Part shown: positions 5,816 through 8,286 of the stretch, piece by piece
Numbering within the stretch: the stretch's first letter is position 1
Layout: the number at the start of each line of letters is the position of its first letter
Assembly: GCA_030039935.1 (NCBI GenBank)
Contig: JASHUQ010000072.1
Span: 1 to 8,286 of the forward strand
Direction of reading: 5' to 3'
Length of the DNA stretch: 8,286 bases
From: Microcaldota archaeon
Lineage (GTDB): Archaea; Micrarchaeota; Micrarchaeia; Micrarchaeales; Micrarchaeaceae
Made by a program: the position numbers and the translations under genes
Notes under the pieces: model-generated
Database searches by the model: none
Told to the model about the DNA's origin: nothing
Seen by the model: only the letters and a program-made list of their open reading frames with translations

Positions 5816-5947
5816 TCCATTTATGCAAGATGTGCAAAAACCAGACTTGCTGTCATAATGCGTGTCGCACACCCTTTTGCCACAAAGTTTGCATGAATGC
5901 TTTGCTATAGCACCGCAAACATCACACAAAACCACAGCGCCGCCCAT
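5798..5947 (-). CDS. Small double zinc-finger protein, 49 aa
   Basis: This minus-strand frame starts at ATG 5947, 7 nt after the priL stop, and ends at TAA 5798. The product begins MGGAVVLCDVCGAIAKHSC and carries C8, C11, C19, C22, C27, H30, C38 and C41. That is C-x2-C-x7-C-x2-C-x4-C-x2-H-x7-C-x2-C, eight ligands enough for two zinc ions in a cross-brace like HIT-type or B-box fingers. The short tail INGRKLNK is basic. No clear GTGAT precedes it, so translation is probably coupled to priL. The ligand spacing and tight packing make it very unlikely to be chance. The molecular role is unknown; binding of nucleic acid or of a replication protein is inference from context only. Confidence 0.82.
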   Translation of the reverse strand: MGGAVVLCDVCGAIAKHSCKLCGKRVCDTHYDSKSGFCTSCINGRKLNK

Positions 5948-5954
5948 TTTTCCA

Positions 5955-6884
5955 CTATTTTTGTTCAAAATCTATAAATTTGCCTACAAGATCTCGTGCT
6001 TTCAATATAGACATGGGCTTCAATCCCTTTTTCTTTGCATATTTGCATTGATATCTGATATACGTCTCATTTATTTTCGTGTTTGGGTCGAGCTCCTTGC
6101 ATCTCTCTATATATTTTAATATTACTTGAGCAGCAGCCTCTTCATCAAGTCCCCTAACATTAACAAGATAAGGCGCAAGTATCAAGTTAACCGTCCTGTG
6201 TCTAACATCAGGTATTGGCGTATTAAGAAGACGCTCTATCCATTCTGATGGTTTACCGCCCCTGCCCAACCTTACCTCTACTTTTGGCACCTTTATATCC
6301 TTTGCATAAATGAGCATACCTTTTGGAATATCTGATGTTTTTATAGGAAGTCCATTTTTTATTTTCCTCTCTATTATTTTTTCTAAAACAAGAGACAAAG
6401 CATTCTTGCCCAAATGTACAAACCCGTTGCTAAGCCCAAAGTTTGAAAGTGAAAATTCTGGCTTTCTCGGAGCATATTTCAAAAATTGGTTGAACCTTAT
6501 CAAAAACGCGTTTCCATCTAGAACTATATTTAGATTTAGCTCCTTTGCCAGCCTTTCTAGTTCCTTAGTGCTGCTATTCTCAACAGCATCTCTTGATCTC
6601 ATCGCTTCCGCTGTAACGTATTTTCTAATCGCAAGCTCATTTCCTATTGCACTGACAAGCATTCGAGCATAAGCATATCCTATAATATAGTCTAGTTTTC
6701 CATATCTAATGTCTTTGTACTCTATTTTTGAATTTTTGAATACCTCTTCAACTCTATGCTTTCCAAACTCTGCAAACTGCATAGAGTCTGGTTTGTTTTG
6801 GGCCTGCCATTCATTTGTTATCGTCTTAGCTTCTTTTGAAAATGGATACTTGTATGCGAACGACAAGTCCTCCTCGGTGTACAT
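5955..6884 (-). CDS. priL: DNA primase large subunit PriL, Fe-S cysteines absent, PriX-like C-terminus
   Basis: PriL pairs with catalytic PriS to start replication primers. The 309-residue product shows PriL N-domain features in order: YKYPFSKEA (11-19), LDYIIGYAYARMLVSAIGNE-IRKY (64-89), EAMRSRDAV (93-101), LNIVLDGNAFLIRFNQFLKYAP (117-139), and FGLSNGFVHLGKNALSLVLEKIIERKI-NGLP (149-180). In canonical PriL the C-terminal domain ligates a 4Fe-4S cluster with four Cys. Here the whole protein has only C262 and C280, and the domain (about 200-309: WIERLLNTPIPDVRHRT, LILAPYLVNVRGL, YIRYQCKYAKKKGLKPMS) instead resembles PriX, the cluster-free relative of the PriL C-domain described in Sulfolobus. 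The start is ATG 6884. A weak A/T box near 6908-6915 would fit a leaderless start; otherwise it is read through from the regulator gene 37 nt upstream. The N-domain call is strong; the PriX comparison is from memory of the family. Confidence 0.88.
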   Translation of the reverse strand: MYTEEDLSFAYKYPFSKEAKTITNEWQAQNKPDSMQFAEFGKHRVEEVFKNSKIEYKDIRYGKLDYIIGYAYARMLVSAIGNELAIRKYVTAEAMRSRDAVENSSTKELERLAKELNLNIVLDGNAFLIRFNQFLKYAPRKPEFSLSNFGLSNGFVHLGKNALSLVLEKIIERKIKNGLPIKTSDIPKGMLIYAKDIKVPKVEVRLGRGGKPSEWIERLLNTPIPDVRHRTVNLILAPYLVNVRGLDEEAAAQVILKYIERCKELDPNTKINETYIRYQCKYAKKKGLKPMSILKARDLVGKFIDFEQK

Positions 6885-6921
6885 AGTTATAGTATATGAA
6901 TAAACAGGAATAAAGAGATTG

Positions 6922-7890
6922 TTATGAAATGCTCCTAAACGGAAGGATTCCCTTTATGGGCTTTATCATCTCGGCAACTTCTACATGCCCCTCGTCTTTA
7001 AACGCTTTCCTATGTTTTGAAACGAACCTTTCAACAGAGTCTATCCTGTCCTTAAAAAGGCCTATAAGAAACAACCTGTAGCTTCCTCTTGTCAGCGTAA
7101 CCACCTGGAATGGATTCAGTGCGCTTTCGTTGTAGTTCCAGTCAGAATGCAGCTTGCCCGCAAATTCGATGTATTTATTTGGGTTTTTTGCAAAAGAATA
7201 ATCAACCAAATATGCATTTGCATATTTATATGGAGGATTCTGCACAGCGATTGTAAACCTTTTTATAAGGCCCATCTTCTGCAATCTGTATACCCTATAA
7301 TGTATTGTATCTTCATTAAGCCCTGTTTTCCTCGAAAGATCATTGTAATTTATCCTGGAATTTTGGTTCATGATCGAAAGAATCTGCTTGTCCTTCTGCG
7401 TTATCTTCAAGTCTCTCCTTATCTGCTCTACAAAATTATCGTTTAAAGGAAAGAACCCAAAGTTTGAGTGGACTATCTCTGAATGTTTGATTGTAGGATT
7501 ATACCGGGAAATTGCGTTGGCCATCCTTTGCTCCCATTGCAAATAGGATGGAGGATCTTTAGTCCTTGAAAGTACAACCATATTTTTGTTATTTTTTGAT
7601 AGATAAACGGCTTCAGAATCAAAATCATCTTTGAAAAAACTTTGCAGGCTTTTTACATTAGGATTTTTACCAAACTTCACATGGATTACATGCAATTCTG
7701 ATGGTTCGAGCTTGTCCTGGTTTATCTCAAGCGTGTATCTTATTCCAAGCTCATTTTCGAGCTTTGACAATAGGCGTGACGTTGTTATCCTTGAGCATCC
7801 AAGCTTCTTTGTTATAGAAGTTATAGTGGATCTAGAATTATCGCTGAGTATTCTTAGCAGTAAGCTTTGGCGGTCGCCCAACCCAGTCAT
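6922..7890 (-). CDS. Tandem-HTH Lrp/AsnC-like transcriptional regulator
   Basis: The 322-residue protein has two Lrp-like halves. The first helix-turn-helix (about 5-49: RQSLLLRILSDNSRSTITSI, then KKLGCSRITTSRLLSKLENEL) is followed by a beta-rich RAM-like region (about 66-140). The second helix-turn-helix (about 162-212: ITQKDKQILSIMNQNSRINY, then TGLNEDTIHYRVYRLQKMGLIKR) is the closer match to Lrp/AsnC, with the typical R-Y-x-L-x-x-x-G-L-I-K ending, and is followed by a second RAM-like region (about 222-310). Single-domain Lrp proteins are about 150 residues, so this is a doubled version. TATA box 7912-7919 puts the start site at or next to ATG 7890. It precedes priL by 37 nt on the same strand and is divergent from the partial gene at 8023, a possible target. 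The ligand is unknown. Confidence 0.8.
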   Translation of the reverse strand: MTGLGDRQSLLLRILSDNSRSTITSITKKLGCSRITTSRLLSKLENELGIRYTLEINQDKLEPSELHVIHVKFGKNPNVKSLQSFFKDDFDSEAVYLSKNNKNMVVLSRTKDPPSYLQWEQRMANAISRYNPTIKHSEIVHSNFGFFPLNDNFVEQIRRDLKITQKDKQILSIMNQNSRINYNDLSRKTGLNEDTIHYRVYRLQKMGLIKRFTIAVQNPPYKYANAYLVDYSFAKNPNKYIEFAGKLHSDWNYNESALNPFQVVTLTRGSYRLFLIGLFKDRIDSVERFVSKHRKAFKDEGHVEVAEMIKPIKGILPFRSIS

Positions 7891-7911
7891 GAAATCACTA
7901 CACTTGATGTT

Positions 7912-7919
7912 TATATAAA
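7912..7919 (-). promoter_or_regulatory. TATA box for the Lrp-like regulator gene
   Basis: The minus strand reads TTTATATA, a consensus archaeal TATA box. Its distance to ATG 7890 (about 26 nt from the centre) predicts a leaderless transcript. A GTGAT motif lies at 7894-7898, 3 nt before the ATG; if the predicted start site is right it would be outside the mRNA. Confidence 0.7.
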
Positions 7920-7983
7920 TCTATTTATGCTGAAAAAAGGATAAAAAAGAGTTTTCGAATATGCACCCAAAACAAAGAAAAGC

Positions 7984-7991
7984 TATATATA
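7984..7991 (+). promoter_or_regulatory. TATA box for the partial gene at 8023
   Basis: TATATATA in CTATATATATC is centred about 26 nt before 8014, predicting a leader of about 9 nt that just includes the GTGAT ribosome-binding motif. Confidence 0.6.
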
Positions 7992-8014
7992 TCTAACAAG
8001 CAGATTTGTTTGCT

Positions 8015-8019
8015 GTGAT
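8015..8019 (+). promoter_or_regulatory. Ribosome-binding site of the partial gene at 8023 (GTGAT)
   Basis: GTGAT is 3 nt before ATG 8023, the same arrangement as at rps3 and rnp4. With the TATA box upstream it supports a real gene start here. Confidence 0.6.
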
Positions 8020-8022
8020 TCT

Positions 8023-8286
8023 ATGCGAGTAGAGCAAGTTAGCCAGACAACTCCTGTACCAGAAATTACAGAAGATTCCTATGGCAATTTAGAAAAATCA
8101 TGGCAGGCAGCGCAGGAATCTTTCCTGAATAGTTTTTCAAACTTAGGAATGCCGGTAAGCAATGTAAGTTCTAATGAAAAAGCGGCGATTATGCAGAGCG
8201 TTGTATTAAACACATCTTTAATTTGCGCCCAAAGAGCAGATGAGCAAAGATCAATAGACAGAGCAATTGATTTTCTCGCCCTTGTT
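8023..8286 (+). CDS. Hypothetical protein, N-terminal 88 residues (3' end outside window)
   Basis: An open frame runs from ATG 8023 to the window end without a stop. The visible product starts MRVEQVSQTTPVPEITED and continues as mostly helical, polar sequence (LEKSWQAAQESFLNSFSNLG, then KAAIMQSVVLNTSLICAQRA). There is no signal peptide, TM helix or recognisable motif, and I cannot name it. The TATA box at 7984-7991 and GTGAT at 8015-8019 support the start. It is divergent from the Lrp-like gene, so the 132-bp region between them may hold an operator for both. Confidence 0.7.
   Translation, partial: MRVEQVSQTTPVPEITEDSYGNLEKSWQAAQESFLNSFSNLGMPVSNVSSNEKAAIMQSVVLNTSLICAQRADEQRSIDRAIDFLALV

Noticed and set aside
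5862..6119. 85-residue plus-strand frame across the zinc-finger gene and priL
   Set aside because: It is antisense to two supported minus-strand genes and has no promoter or ribosome-binding motif.
1..8286. Mobile elements, CRISPR arrays, toxin-antitoxin or defence genes
   Set aside because: I saw no transposase, integrase, direct-repeat array or defence-type motif on either strand; the content is mainly housekeeping genes.

Overview
The window is archaeal. It encodes an archaeal-type ribosomal protein S3 and the end of L22, a long AglB/STT3 oligosaccharyltransferase, RNase P protein component 4 (Rnp4), a eukaryotic/archaeal-type primase large subunit, and a tandem-HTH Lrp/AsnC-like regulator. 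Promoters are TATA boxes, mostly placed to give leaderless or very short-leader transcripts, and the ribosome-binding motif is GTGAT, complementary to the archaeal 16S 3' end. Short intergenic gaps, a broken ribosomal-protein cluster, a stand-alone 5S gene and a tRNA with a 12-nt intron fit a small-genome DPANN-type lineage (Micrarchaeota/Parvarchaeota-like). That placement is inference and cannot be settled from this sequence alone.

Layout. Bases 1-878 (+) hold the 3' end of rpl22 and complete rps3, 4 nt apart. An independent TATA box at about 891-900 then drives aglB (928-4281, +), a 1117-residue N-glycosylation enzyme with an unusual N-terminal membrane and coiled-coil extension. Its stop is followed by another TATA box and an intron-containing tRNA-Ile(UAU) gene (4321-4407, +). 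On the minus strand are a small unknown gene (4431-4655) with its own TATA box, rnp4 (4712-5020) and, upstream of rnp4 in the same direction, a stand-alone 5S rRNA (about 5063-5177) whose TATA box lies about 26 nt from its 5' end. The 5S promoter is divergent from that of an unknown 170-residue protein (5277-5789, +). Converging on it is a minus-strand group: a two-HTH Lrp-like regulator (6922-7890), priL (5955-6884) and a 49-residue cysteine-rich zinc-finger protein (5798-5947). A divergent promoter region (7891-8022) separates this group from a truncated unknown gene (8023-8286, +). No gene-free stretch exceeds 300 bases.

How it fits together. Most of the content is information processing (ribosome, 5S, tRNA, RNase P, primase) plus surface-protein glycosylation. 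I see no mobile element, CRISPR array or defence island. The main points of interest are: (1) a tRNA-Ile with a genuine UAU anticodon in a genome that uses AUA for almost all isoleucines in rps3; (2) a primase large subunit with only two cysteines, so it cannot hold the usual four-Cys Fe-S cluster, and with a PriX-like C-terminal domain; (3) a cysteine-rich mini-protein gene directly behind priL; (4) an AglB with a 3-TM plus coiled-coil N-terminal extension, a non-canonical second metal-site loop and 12 glycosylation sequons in its own ectodomain.
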